The position numbers and the translations under genes are program-made. The notes beneath the pieces were generated by a model, which was not told where the DNA came from, did no database searches, and saw only the letters and a program-made list of their open reading frames with translations. Source: Dehalococcoidia bacterium (GTDB lineage Bacteria > Chloroflexota > Dehalococcoidia > SHYD01). Taken from it: a stretch of 41,309 bases of DNA. Position 1 is the first letter of the stretch. Each line of letters begins with the position of its first letter. Where the stretch lies: positions 1 to 41,309 of the forward strand of contig SHYD01000017.1 of assembly GCA_009692945.1 (NCBI GenBank), in the 5' to 3' direction. Positions 8,305 to 15,435 of this stretch are shown one piece after another.

Positions 8305-9297
8305 ATGAACAACCCCGGCATTGCCAACAGCGACGGAGGTGCCCAGGACAATGTGAGCCCCATCAGGGTGGGGCAAATGCGGGCCAAGGGACTGCTGGAA
8401 ATTGCCGCTGGTCTCTATCCCGCGTCCAGCCGGGCCATAGCCAATCGGGTGGAGATCACCATCAGCGGCCGGAGAGAAAACGTGAGCGTGACGCTGGCGA
8501 CGGGCGGCCTGCTGCTCCTACCGAAGGTGGCGCGACGGCGAGTCGATATCGGCTGGATCAACCCGATGGCCGGCTTGGCCATGGCCGTCCGGGGCGCCGG
8601 TCCCTTCCGGGCGCCCCTTCCCCTGCGCGTGCTGGCGGTATTCCCGTCGCTCGACTGGCTGGTGTTCGCCGTTCCCGAAGACAGCGGGATCGCCTCGCTC
8701 GCCGATGTCCGACGCCGGCGCTACCCGCTCCGGATCGCCACCCGCACGCTCTCCCGCGACGACACCACCATGTTCGCCATTTCAGAAGTCCTCAGGTTCC
8801 ATGGCCTCTCTTTCCGTCAGATCCGGGGGTGGGGCGGGGAGATCCACCACCACACCAATCCCACCAGCCCGCGCCGCATCGAGGCGATACGGACGGGCAC
8901 AGTGGATGCCGTGTTCGATGAGGGCGTGCCGATCTGGGGGCCCGAGGCCCTGGCTGCGGGCATGCGGTTCTTGTCCCTGAGCAGCGACGTCGTTGACCAC
9001 ATGACCCGCCTGGGCTTCCGGCGCGCGGTGTTGCCGGTCGGCACCTATCCAGGCTTGGCCGAGGACGTGGTGACGCTGGACTTCAGCGGATGGCCCGTCT
9101 TCGCCCACCAGGAACTCGACGAAGCGGTGGCGTTCGCGGTCTGCGCCGCCATCGAGGCGCGCGCCGGGTTGATCCCGGTAGACCAGCCGATCCCGCTCGA
9201 CATCCGGCAGCTCTGCAACCAATCGGCGGCCTGCCCCATCGATGCACCGTTGCATCCGGGGGCCGAGCGGTTCTATCGCGAACACGGGTACCTGTAG
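8305..9297 (+). CDS. TAXI-family solute-binding protein-like
   Basis: A 330-residue protein resembling TAXI-type (TRAP-associated extracytoplasmic) and related type 2 binding proteins. Features include VDIGWINPMAGLAMAVRGAGPF (within residues 79-100), LRVLAVFPS, a ligand-domain hinge near SIASLADV, and a C-terminal FYREHGYL characteristic of TAXI/phosphonate-type binders. GGGAGG lies 7 nt before the ATG. No signal peptide or lipobox is visible at this start, which is odd for an extracytoplasmic binder: it could be a cytosolic sensor, be exported by an unrecognised route, or have lost its signal. No TRAP permease lies nearby. Functional assignment is moderate. Confidence 0.65.
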   Translation: MNNPGIANSDGGAQDNVSPIRVGQMRAKGLLEIAAGLYPASSRAIANRVEITISGRRENVSVTLATGGLLLLPKVARRRVDIGWINPMAGLAMAVRGAGPFRAPLPLRVLAVFPSLDWLVFAVPEDSGIASLADVRRRRYPLRIATRTLSRDDTTMFAISEVLRFHGLSFRQIRGWGGEIHHHTNPTSPRRIEAIRTGTVDAVFDEGVPIWGPEALAAGMRFLSLSSDVVDHMTRLGFRRAVLPVGTYPGLAEDVVTLDFSGWPVFAHQELDEAVAFAVCAAIEARAGLIPVDQPIPLDIRQLCNQSAACPIDAPLHPGAERFYREHGYL

Positions 9298-9326
9298 CAG
9301 CCGGAGCGTCGCTCGCTTGCCCCGTG

Positions 9327-9569
9327 TTACCGAACCGCGGTCACCAGTTGCTCAGGCGTCATCTGGAGGGCAGCGGCGATCTGCTTCAACGCGACGAAGG
9401 TGAGGTTGTCGCCAGGGCGCAGCGGGAGCAGCACCTCACCGAACCGTTCGTGCCGGAGCTTCAGGTGCTTGTGATGGCCCGGCTCCACCCAGTACCCCTG
9501 GTACTCCAGGAACCGCCGCATGTCCCGAGTCCGGATCGAGGTGAGGGCGAAGCCCTTCTCTTTCCCCAC
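9327..9569 (-). CDS. HicA-like small protein, apparently orphan toxin
   Basis: 80 residues with the layout of HicA/YcfA mRNA interferases, which use a dsRBD-like fold and an active-site His: RDMRRFLEYQGYWVE, then GHHKHLKLRH with the candidate catalytic His, then a strand and a final helix IAAALQMTPEQL. The GTG start at 9569 is preceded by GAGG. The usual HicB antitoxin gene is not next to it: the neighbour on the same strand encodes an unrelated 121-residue protein. It may be a solitary or degenerate toxin, or a non-toxic RNA-binding derivative. Identification rests on pattern, not on strong identity. Confidence 0.55.
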   Translation of the reverse strand: MGKEKGFALTSIRTRDMRRFLEYQGYWVEPGHHKHLKLRHERFGEVLLPLRPGDNLTFVALKQIAAALQMTPEQLVTAVR

Positions 9570-9677
9570 GGCCGCACCTCGCAGATGAGTTGACTGCGCA
9601 CCCAGGGGGTTTCCGCGTTCAGAGCGCCCGGGTTACCGAGGGGGTGGCAATGGGCGCCCCGCGCTCCCCGGCAGCGG

Positions 9678-10043
9678 CTAGAGCGCGTCGAACGCGCTGG
9701 CTGCCTCCTTGAGCTGGAGCAGGTCGCGCTGGTTGAACAGGGTCCGCCGGCTGCTGACACAATGCGCCCGGCCCTGCGGGGCGAATGTGTACCGCCCCTC
9801 AGCGTGAGAGATGACGTCGCCCTGTTCGAGGGTTTCCAACGCCTTCGTCACCGCGCCCTGATCCACCCCCGCCCCCATTGGCGCGAACAACGGGAAGCGA
9901 CCGGCCAGGTCCTCGAACATTGCCGCCAGACGGCTGGCGTCATCCGGGATGCTGTCGGCTTCCATGGTCGCCAGCATCCCGGAGAGCACTTCGTGGAGCT
10001 GGAACCGCATGGACGTTGGGCCAGGACCTGTGGGCGTCGTCAT
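9678..10043 (-). CDS. Hypothetical protein, winged-helix-like C-terminal half
   Basis: 121 residues, no recognised family. The ATG at 10043 has GAGGTG 4-10 nt upstream. The N-terminal half is helical with acidic residues (FQLHEVLSGMLATMEADS). The second half, GAVTKALETLEQGDVIS followed by a short beta stretch EGRYTFAPQGRA, resembles a winged helix with a wing. That could make it a small DNA-binding protein. It lies upstream of the HicA-like gene on the same strand with a gap of about 110 bp, so a functional link is possible but unproven. Codon usage matches the neighbours. Confidence 0.5.
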   Translation of the reverse strand: MTTPTGPGPTSMRFQLHEVLSGMLATMEADSIPDDASRLAAMFEDLAGRFPLFAPMGAGVDQGAVTKALETLEQGDVISHAEGRYTFAPQGRAHCVSSRRTLFNQRDLLQLKEAASAFDAL

Positions 10044-10388
10044 CAATCACCTCGACATCCTCATAGATTATGTAGCTCGGGGTTACAGACGGGGGCCCCT
10101 CACCGGGTACCGAACCCCGCTCCGATGCAGGGTGGGGGTCGACGGCCGTCCGGCCGGGGCTGCGTGATGGACGAAGTCTATAGATACGCGGGCTGTGAGG
10201 TCAAATGAGTTTATGAGCCGGTAAGGTGCGGTGTAATATGCCGCCGCGCTGGGCGTTGAGCAGTCTGACGGGTGATCCGCTGCGAGACGAATGTACCGCC
10301 TGCGTTCATCCATCAGGTTCTTGGGATAGTTGCCGTACCGGCCGATACTAGGTGAAGGCGGGACTGAACAGAAGCTGGAGGCGAGACC
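10044..10388. other. Intergenic stretch without recognised gene
   Basis: About 345 bp between divergent small genes. Open frames here are short and have no family-like sequence. Nothing identifiable was seen beyond ordinary GC-rich sequence; promoters for both neighbours presumably lie here. Confidence 0.4.
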
Positions 10389-10619
10389 ATGAGCGGATTC
10401 ACTTCGGGCGGTGGTGTTGGCGTGGCGCGTGTCCGGGTTCTGAGCGGTGACGGCAGACACAGGCTGCTGGCCCAGGTGGCCGAACGGCTCGGTGTGGGCA
10501 GCGCCGAACTGGCGAACGCCATTCACCGGGTGAGCCAAAGCGTCACTAAGGATGACGCGTTCTCGATAGAACAGCGGCGGCTGGAGCGGGCCCGGAACCA
10601 CCTCCAACTCCCTATCTGA
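10389..10619 (+). CDS. Small hypothetical protein with HTH-like helix pattern
   Basis: 76 residues. GGAGG lies 7 nt before the ATG, which supports translation. RLLAQVAERLGVGSAELANAIHRVSQSVTK contains an amphipathic two-helix pattern like a degenerate helix-turn-helix, followed by a basic helix IEQRRLERARNHLQ. No family recognised. Its final codons and TGA stop (CTATCTGAC, 10611-10619) run into the left end of the dispersed GC-hairpin element, so the original C terminus may have been replaced when the element arrived. Low certainty on function, moderate on being expressed. Confidence 0.5.
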   Translation: MSGFTSGGGVGVARVRVLSGDGRHRLLAQVAERLGVGSAELANAIHRVSQSVTKDDAFSIEQRRLERARNHLQLPI

Positions 10620-10800
10620 CCGCCGGCGGGTAGCGCGGCCGGGCTGAGAAGTGGGAGTGCACGAGGGCGACAGCCCTCTGCTTGTCCTGAGCTCGTCGAA
10701 GGGCCGGGGGAGTGGGGGTGCCCCCACAGAGAATTCTCCTCTTTTTTTCTGGGGTGGGGGGGGGGTGGCTCATACCCCGAACCCCGACACTGATTAGATA
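10613..10800 (+). mobile_element. MITE-like GC-hairpin element, copy 2
   Basis: The core runs GGGAGTGCACGAGGGCGACA, GCCCTCTG, GGGGGTGCCCCC, AGAGAATTCTCCTC, T7 and CTGGGGTGGGG. The right end is ACTGATTAGATA at 10789-10800; TATCTGACC at 10613 may be the left end. A CTTGTCCTGAGCTCGTCGAA insert (near 10680-10700), itself a common repeat motif, interrupts the loop after hairpin 1. No target duplication was found, so this copy is older or rearranged. Confidence 0.6.
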
Positions 10801-10868
10801 CAGCGCTGGCGGGCTGTGGAAACCCCACAGGCGCGAAGAGCAACAACTGTAGCAAGGCGCCGCACCCC

Positions 10869-11357
10869 TCACCCGCCGGCCAGGTAGGCCACGGTGTGAG
10901 CCTCGCAGAGGCCCTGCACATCCACCACCCGCTTGGCGTGGGTGGCGGGCCGCCCGCACTCCGGCACCTCGCCGCCCCGGATGATGTTCTCCACCCGCAC
11001 ATACTCGCAGACGGCGTCACCCGGTTTGCGCACGGTCAGGAACTCGTAGGACTCCACCGCCGCCACCTCCTCCATCAAGGCGGCCAACCCTGCCTGCAGG
11101 TCCCGCTCCGTCAGCCTCATGTGCTCGAGGCACAGGTGGCTCTCCACCCACTCGTCGTACACCCACCACACCGCCGCTTCGCTGCAGGCGGGGACTGCCG
11201 CCAACTCCTCGTCGTCGGCCTCGTCCAGTTCAAGGTCCGCCTCGTCCTGGTCCCCCTCCTGGTCCTCGGTCCACTCACAGAAATTCTCGTCTTCCTCCAC
11301 CTCCTCCAGGTCGATCTTCTCCTTCCACATTCGCGTCTCGTCGCAGTGCTCGCACAT
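10869..11357 (-). CDS. Acidic, cysteine-containing hypothetical protein
   Basis: 162 residues, no recognised family. The ATG at 11357 is preceded by AAGGAG, giving MCEHCDETRMW. A CxxC pair occurs at the N terminus, further Cys residues lie in ENFCEWTE, VPACSEA and SHLCLEHM, and a later CGRPATHAKR...GLCEAH arrangement looks like a second metal knuckle. Residues about 20-60 are extremely acidic (EDQEGDQDEADLELDEADDEE). This pattern suggests a zinc-binding protein with a disordered acidic segment, perhaps a nucleic-acid mimic or regulator; that is speculation. It is monocistronic, flanked by two copies of the dispersed repeat. Confidence 0.6.
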   Translation of the reverse strand: MCEHCDETRMWKEKIDLEEVEEDENFCEWTEDQEGDQDEADLELDEADDEELAAVPACSEAAVWWVYDEWVESHLCLEHMRLTERDLQAGLAALMEEVAAVESYEFLTVRKPGDAVCEYVRVENIIRGGEVPECGRPATHAKRVVDVQGLCEAHTVAYLAGG

Positions 11358-11436
11358 GGGCGCTCCTTGGGGTCCGGTTGTTTGCTGCTGATTATTGTAC
11401 CGTTGTCCGAGCGAACGGAGGCGGTGGAGGGGCCGG

Positions 11437-11495
11437 CCCATGAACCACGCCCCCACCACCCCGGAAAAAAGAGGAGAATTCTCTGTGTGGGGCAC
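11437..11495 (-). repeat. Partial GC-hairpin element, right half, reverse orientation
   Basis: On the minus strand it reads CACAGAGAATTCTCCTCTTT, TTTCCGGGGTGGTGGGGGCG, TGGTTCATGGG, matching the right half of the other copies including the GAATTC palindrome and T-run. The two-hairpin core is absent. It lies upstream of the acidic Cys protein gene. The remaining sequence of 11358-11648 shows nothing recognisable. Confidence 0.55.
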
Positions 11496-11648
11496 ATCAT
11501 GACATTGAGCGCCGGCGTTAGCGCTCACCCGCTGGTCTTTCGCCGCAACAGCGCCACGAGCCAAACGCGAGGCCCAAGCGGGGGAGTGCCCCTACGCCCA
11601 ACACGACTCCCCCCGGACTGTTGCGACAAACGAGGCCCTCCAACCCCC

Positions 11649-12434
11649 TCAGTCCCTCACCCCCTCCACCAACGCCGCCAGCTCGGGCGTCACCACCCCG
11701 GCCGCGCCCCGCAGCGAGAGGTGGCAGGCGCGGGTGAGGGCGCTCTCCTCGGGGTTGATCTCGATGATCACGCCGCCGTTCTGGCGGGTGAGCATCGGCA
11801 GTTCCGCGGCGGGGTGGACCACCGCCGAGGTGCCCACCACCAGCATGCAGTCGGCCCGCAGCGCCTCTGCGCGTGCGGTGCGCAGCGCGTCGGGCGGGAT
11901 CGGCTCGCCGAACATCACGGTGTCGAACTTGAGCACACCGCCGCAGGGCGGGCAGCGCGGCGGCAACTGCTCGAAAGTGAACTCGTGGCGGGGAAACCGC
12001 TCGCCGCAGTCGAGGCAGCGCAGCCGGTAGCGGTTGCCGTGGATCTCGGTGATCCGGCGGCTGCCGGCGCGGGCGTGGAGGCCGTCGACGTTCTGGGTAA
12101 TGAGGTGCCGCAGCACCCCCGTCAATTCGAGACGGGCCAACGCGATGTGCGCCGGGTTGGGCTGGGCTCGCTCGAAGTCCTTCCACTCGGGGCGGCGGTT
12201 CTCCCGTTCGTCGGCCACGCGGGACTCCCACCAAGCGCGTGGGTCGGCGGTGAACCGCTTGAAATCGAGCGGGCTGGGTTCGCCGTACTTGGTCCAGATG
12301 CCGCCAGGTCCCCGGAACGGGGCGATCCCGCTCTCGACCGACACGCCGGCCCCGGTGAGGGCGACGACGTAGCGGGCCTGCCGCACGGCGGCGGCGGCGA
12401 GATCAAGGGTGCGGGCGAGGTCAGGGCCTAGCAA
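11649..12434 (-). CDS. NAD-dependent protein deacylase, sirtuin (CobB-type)
   Basis: About 261 residues. It removes acyl groups from protein lysines using NAD and yields nicotinamide and O-acyl-ADP-ribose. Signature elements in order: ALTGAGVSVESGIAPFRG (NAD loop, about residues 25-42), TQNVDGLH (about 114-121), catalytic His in EIHGN, Zn ligands CLDC and CPPC, VMFGEPIP, and VVGTSAVVHPAAELP. The TTG at 12434 is the farthest start, but no clear Shine-Dalgarno sequence precedes it and a CAGATT-type repeat abuts it, so the N terminus is uncertain. The NAD biosynthesis operon 3 kb away uses the same cofactor; no operon link. Confidence 0.9.
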   Translation of the reverse strand: MLGPDLARTLDLAAAAVRQARYVVALTGAGVSVESGIAPFRGPGGIWTKYGEPSPLDFKRFTADPRAWWESRVADERENRRPEWKDFERAQPNPAHIALARLELTGVLRHLITQNVDGLHARAGSRRITEIHGNRYRLRCLDCGERFPRHEFTFEQLPPRCPPCGGVLKFDTVMFGEPIPPDALRTARAEALRADCMLVVGTSAVVHPAAELPMLTRQNGGVIIEINPEESALTRACHLSLRGAAGVVTPELAALVEGVRD

Positions 12435-12442
12435 AAAAGGAA

Positions 12443-12476
12443 AAATCCGCAGATTGCGCAGATAAACGCAGATTCA
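12443..12476. repeat. CGCAGATT-multimer short repeat
   Basis: CCGCAGATTGCGCAGATAAA, CGCAGATTC: three near-identical CGCAGATT units, matching those at 3394 and 38309. Non-coding, directly upstream of the sirtuin gene. Confidence 0.45.
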
Positions 12477-12503
12477 GAGTGCTGGTTCGAAGTTCAAGGC
12501 GCA

Positions 12504-12541
12504 AGGAGTGCACGAGAGGCAGAGCCCTGTCGGGGTCGTGG
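12504..12541 (+). repeat. Fragment of the GC-hairpin element
   Basis: GGAGTGCACGAGAGGCAGAG, CCCTGTCGGGGTCGTGG resembles the left half of the element core (hairpin 1). It ends just before the stop codon of the dioxygenase gene. No terminal repeats or T-run. Confidence 0.4.
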
Positions 12542-12545
12542 AGAT

Positions 12546-13316
12546 CTATCCGAACTGGAGCGAGCGCTTGCTGCCGCCGCCGGTGGTGAAGCCGCTCACC
12601 CCGGTCGCCACGGCGGCGCCACCGTCGTAGGCGGCGCCGTAGGCGACCAACAACGGCACGAAGTGCTCCTGGGTCGGCAGCGCCTGGGCCACGCCGGGAG
12701 CGATCTCCTGGTAGCGGAGCAGGGCATCCACGTCGCCGCGTTCCAGCGTCTCGGCCACCCAGGCGTCGAACTCGGCGTTGGCGGTGGGGCTCTCCTGGCT
12801 GTGGGTCAGCAGGCCCGCCCCCATCACCATCACCCCCTCGGGCCGCAGCGGCGCCAGCCGCCGCCCCAGTTCGAACAGCGATTCCGGGTCGAGCGTCGGG
12901 ATCGACGCCTGGAGCACCGGGACATCAGCGTCGGGGTACATCCCCTTCAGCCCGATGAACACGCCGTGGTCGAGGCCCCGCTGGGAGCCCTCGATGGGGA
13001 CGAAATCGCCGAGAAGGCCGGCGAGCCGTCCGGCGAGGTCAGGGGCGGGTGGCGCGGGATACTGCACCTGGTAATAGTGCTGCGGGAAGCCGTAGTAGTC
13101 GTATTCCAACGCCACGGGGTGGGTGGCGCCGGTGGTCAGGGGGTAGCGCAGCCAGTGAGCTGAGAAGACGAGGATCGCCTTGGGGCGGGGCATTGCGTCC
13201 GCCCACTCCTCCAGCTCGCCGCACCACACCACGTCGTCCATCTGCCGCGGACCGCCCACGCCCACGAACACGGCGGGGATGAGGGATGGGGCGGGGGTCT
13301 GGGGGTGTTGGGTCAT
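12546..13316 (-). CDS. DODA-type class III extradiol dioxygenase-like protein, one metal His altered
   Basis: 256 residues of the LigB superfamily, DODA/YgiD group (4,5-DOPA or related catechol ring cleavage with non-heme Fe or Zn). Landmarks: FSAHW with a metal His (around residue 53), YDYYGFPQHYYQVQYPAP, GLDHGVFIGL (catalytic His region), PVLQASI, and GAGLLTHS with another metal His. The N-terminal metal motif, normally HGSP, reads GVGGPR, so one canonical ligand is missing. The protein may be catalytically altered, or use a different ligand. ATG at 13316 with AAAGGAC upstream. It lies alone between sirtuin and bluB, all on the minus strand. Confidence 0.8.
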   Translation of the reverse strand: MTQHPQTPAPSLIPAVFVGVGGPRQMDDVVWCGELEEWADAMPRPKAILVFSAHWLRYPLTTGATHPVALEYDYYGFPQHYYQVQYPAPPAPDLAGRLAGLLGDFVPIEGSQRGLDHGVFIGLKGMYPDADVPVLQASIPTLDPESLFELGRRLAPLRPEGVMVMGAGLLTHSQESPTANAEFDAWVAETLERGDVDALLRYQEIAPGVAQALPTQEHFVPLLVAYGAAYDGGAAVATGVSGFTTGGGSKRSLQFG

Positions 13317-13443
13317 GGCAAAGTCCTTTCACCGGTTGGGGTACATGCCAAATTGTAATCCTGAATGTCGACGGTTTTCCAGACTCCACGCCGATGTGAG
13401 GAAAGGTCAGATCCGCACAGCCACAAGGCTGGGCCGACAGGAA

Positions 13444-14157
13444 TCAGGATCGATCACCCCAGGAATTCCAGTGTACGACGTCAGTGAGGGGCATGCGGCG
13501 GCGCCAGCCCACCTGCTCCAGGACCGGCCGCTCAGGAAAGCTCTCCGGATAACCGACGCACAGGTAGGCCACGGGAATCACGTACGGCGGGATGTTCAAG
13601 AGAGCCGGCAGTTGGGGTAGCTTTAGGATGCTCACCCAACCCACCCCCACCCCTTCAGCACGGGCGGCCAGCCAGAGGTTTTCCACAGCGCAGCAGGTGG
13701 AGTAGACATCCGTTTCCGGTATAGCGTTGCGTCCAAGCACGATGCCCGCCCGGGTCGGGTCGCAGGTGACGCACACGTTGAGCGGCGCATCGAGAATCCC
13801 TTCCAACTTCAGCGCCAGGTACTGCGAGCGCTGCGGTTCATCGAAGAAGCAGGCGGCGGCCTGGCGTTCCCGTTCAAAGAGGGCTTTGACCTGCTCCCGG
13901 ATCGGCTTGTCCCGAATGACGATGAAGTCCCACGGCTGCATGAATCCGACCGAGGGTGCGTGGTGCGCCGCTTCCAGGATGCGCCGGAGCAACTCATCCG
14001 GAACCGGGTCCGGCCGGAAGCGCCGGATATCACGGCGCTGGTAGATGGCCGCATAGACGCCTTGGCGCTGCGCCTCCGGCAGCGCGAAATCCGGCGGTCC
14101 GACGGTGCAATCTGCTTCGATACCGGCTTGAACCGGTGACGCCTCATGGTCCGTCAT
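13444..14157 (-). CDS. bluB: 5,6-dimethylbenzimidazole synthase BluB
   Basis: 237 residues in the nitroreductase-like fold. BluB fragments reduced FMN with oxygen to make 5,6-dimethylbenzimidazole, the lower ligand of cobalamin. YAAIYQRRDIRRFRPDPVP (about residues 36-54), LEAAHHAPSVGFMQPWDF and the long insert ending CAVENLWLAARAEGVGVGWVS are BluB-typical. The C terminus YLCVGYPESFPERPVLEQVGW also matches. The ATG at 14157 is chosen because GAGGAG lies 3-8 nt upstream; an open frame continues through the leader but has no homology. A cobalamin riboswitch and a terminator lie in the 5' leader, so B12 would repress it, which independently supports the assignment. Aerobic B12 lower-ligand synthesis is implied. 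Confidence 0.93.
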   Translation of the reverse strand: MTDHEASPVQAGIEADCTVGPPDFALPEAQRQGVYAAIYQRRDIRRFRPDPVPDELLRRILEAAHHAPSVGFMQPWDFIVIRDKPIREQVKALFERERQAAACFFDEPQRSQYLALKLEGILDAPLNVCVTCDPTRAGIVLGRNAIPETDVYSTCCAVENLWLAARAEGVGVGWVSILKLPQLPALLNIPPYVIPVAYLCVGYPESFPERPVLEQVGWRRRMPLTDVVHWNSWGDRS

Positions 14158-14208
14158 GGCTCCTCTTTCCCGGCGCCCTCGCGGGAGCACCGGCATCCGT
14201 TGGATGTG

Positions 14209-14237
14209 AAAAATCCCGGCCACTACCGCAACCGGGA
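14209..14237 (-). terminator. Intrinsic terminator of the riboswitch expression platform
   Basis: On the minus strand TCCCGG, a 12-nt loop, CCGGGA and then TTTTTC form a short hairpin with a U-tract. It lies between the cobalamin aptamer and the bluB start, where a transcription-attenuating platform would be expected. Confidence 0.6.
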
Positions 14238-14311
14238 CGAGGACCATGGTGGCGACGGAACGCACGACACGTAGCCATCCCTCCACTGATGACCGCGGCA
14301 GTGGCACTGGC

Positions 14312-14480
14312 GTGCTCGGCAGGTCTCCTGGCTCGTGGCTCATCACGCTCCGACGGCCTTCCCGTCCCCAGCGGGACAGTGGCTCCCTACGGGTGTCGGA
14401 GTGCTCCCCACTCACAGTGGCGGGCCCGCGCCGGGATTGCACCGGCTTCCCTATTATCCCTCGTGCGAGGGCACCGAGCG
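14312..14480 (-). promoter_or_regulatory. Cobalamin (B12) riboswitch controlling bluB
   Basis: Read on the minus strand, the conserved parts appear in order: AGCCGGTGCAATCCCGGCGC, the B12 box GCCACTG (14421-14415), a GGGAGCCACTG/CCGACACC arm, GGACGGGAAGG, and the closing GAGCCAGGAGACCTGCC. The outer helix can form between GCTCGG (14479-14474) and CCGAGC near 14315-14320. Ligand: adenosyl- or other cobalamin. The aptamer is followed by a hairpin with a T-run and then bluB, so binding probably stops transcription before the gene. Confidence 0.93.
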
Positions 14481-14640
14481 CTATTTTTGTTTCCGGATCA
14501 ACTCTAGCGGCTTCCGGGCATGGCGGCAACCGGCGCCATGCAGGATCCGGCCCGTCCGGCGCCCTCCCTGGGGGCGATCGCGGTACCATAGAACCGCGGC
14601 CCGCTCGGCGGCCACCCAGCCTCTCCCCCCGGAGGATTCG

Positions 14641-15351
14641 ATGACCCAAAACGCTCAGCGCTACTACGTCAAGTACTCGTTCTACAAGCTCGATCCCGCG
14701 TGGCGGCGTCTCTCCCACGCTGAGAAGGCCGAGGGGGCCGAGGCGCTGGCCACGACCGTGGACCAGTTCTCGGACGAGATGCTGGTCCGCTCGTATAACC
14801 TGCAGGGGATGCGGGGCGACGCGGACTTCATGTTCTGGCAGGTGACCACTGACTTAGACGCAATCCAGGCCTTCGCCGTGCAACTGGCGGATACCGGGAT
14901 GGGCCGCTATCTGGGGACGCCTTACTCGTACCTGGCGATGACGCGGCGGTCGCCGTATGTGGTCTCGCACCGCCACGAGGGGCAGGAGGGAACGGGCGCG
15001 GGACCGCTGCGGCCCAAGGGGGCGAAATACCTCATCGTCTACCCCTTCTGGAAGACCCGGCCTTGGTACCGGCTGAGCGCCGAAGAGCGGCAGCGGATGA
15101 TGAACGTCCACTTCGAGGTGGGCCACAAGTACCCGACGGTGAAGATCAACACCGCCTACTCTTTCGGCCTCGACGACCAGGAGTTCATGGTCTCCTTCGA
15201 AACCGAGCGGCCGGAGGACTTCCTCGACCTCGTGATGGAACTGCGGGACACCGACGCCAGCCTCTACACGCTGCGGGACACCCCGATCTTCACCTGCGTC
15301 TCGATGGACGTGAAGGAGATCGTGGCGGGACTGGTGGGCGGAGCCGGCTAA
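14641..15351 (+). CDS. chdC: Coproheme decarboxylase, chlorite-dismutase family (ChdC/HemQ)
   Basis: 236 residues. The protein would convert coproheme III to heme b through two decarboxylations, the last step of the coproporphyrin-dependent heme route of Gram-positive-type bacteria and Chloroflexota. The family's second ferredoxin-like half is clear: YLIVYPFWKTRPWYRLSAEER (around residues 122-142, with the Tyr equivalent to the catalytic residue) and YSFGLDDQEFMVSFE near 175. CCGGAGG lies 6 nt before the ATG, and upstream open frame is riboswitch antisense. It is divergent from bluB, pairing heme and cobalamin genes. A chlorite dismutase proper is less likely, because those usually carry a distal Arg motif not evident here. 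Confidence 0.85.
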   Translation: MTQNAQRYYVKYSFYKLDPAWRRLSHAEKAEGAEALATTVDQFSDEMLVRSYNLQGMRGDADFMFWQVTTDLDAIQAFAVQLADTGMGRYLGTPYSYLAMTRRSPYVVSHRHEGQEGTGAGPLRPKGAKYLIVYPFWKTRPWYRLSAEERQRMMNVHFEVGHKYPTVKINTAYSFGLDDQEFMVSFETERPEDFLDLVMELRDTDASLYTLRDTPIFTCVSMDVKEIVAGLVGGAG

Positions 15352-15382
15352 CTCGGAAGGCGGGCCCGGAGAACGGTCCATG

Positions 15383-15411
15383 GCTCACCCTGCGACGGGC
15401 TCAGGGTGAGC
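15383..15411. terminator. Hairpin between converging chdC and nadB
   Basis: GCTCACCCTG at 15383-15392 and CAGGGTGAGC at 15402-15411 form a perfect 10-bp stem with a 9-nt loop. The loop, CGACGGGCT, resembles the widespread CTCAGG-GTCGAAGG repeat type. No U-tract, so it may be a repeat, a bidirectional terminator, or both. Confidence 0.5.
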
Positions 15412-15435
15412 GGTCACCCGGTTGGCGCAAGGAAG

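Noticed and set aside
14158..14718. N-terminal extension of BluB through the leader
   Set aside because: That open frame overlaps the cobalamin riboswitch and terminator on the same strand; the ATG at 14157 with GAGGAG is the credible start.
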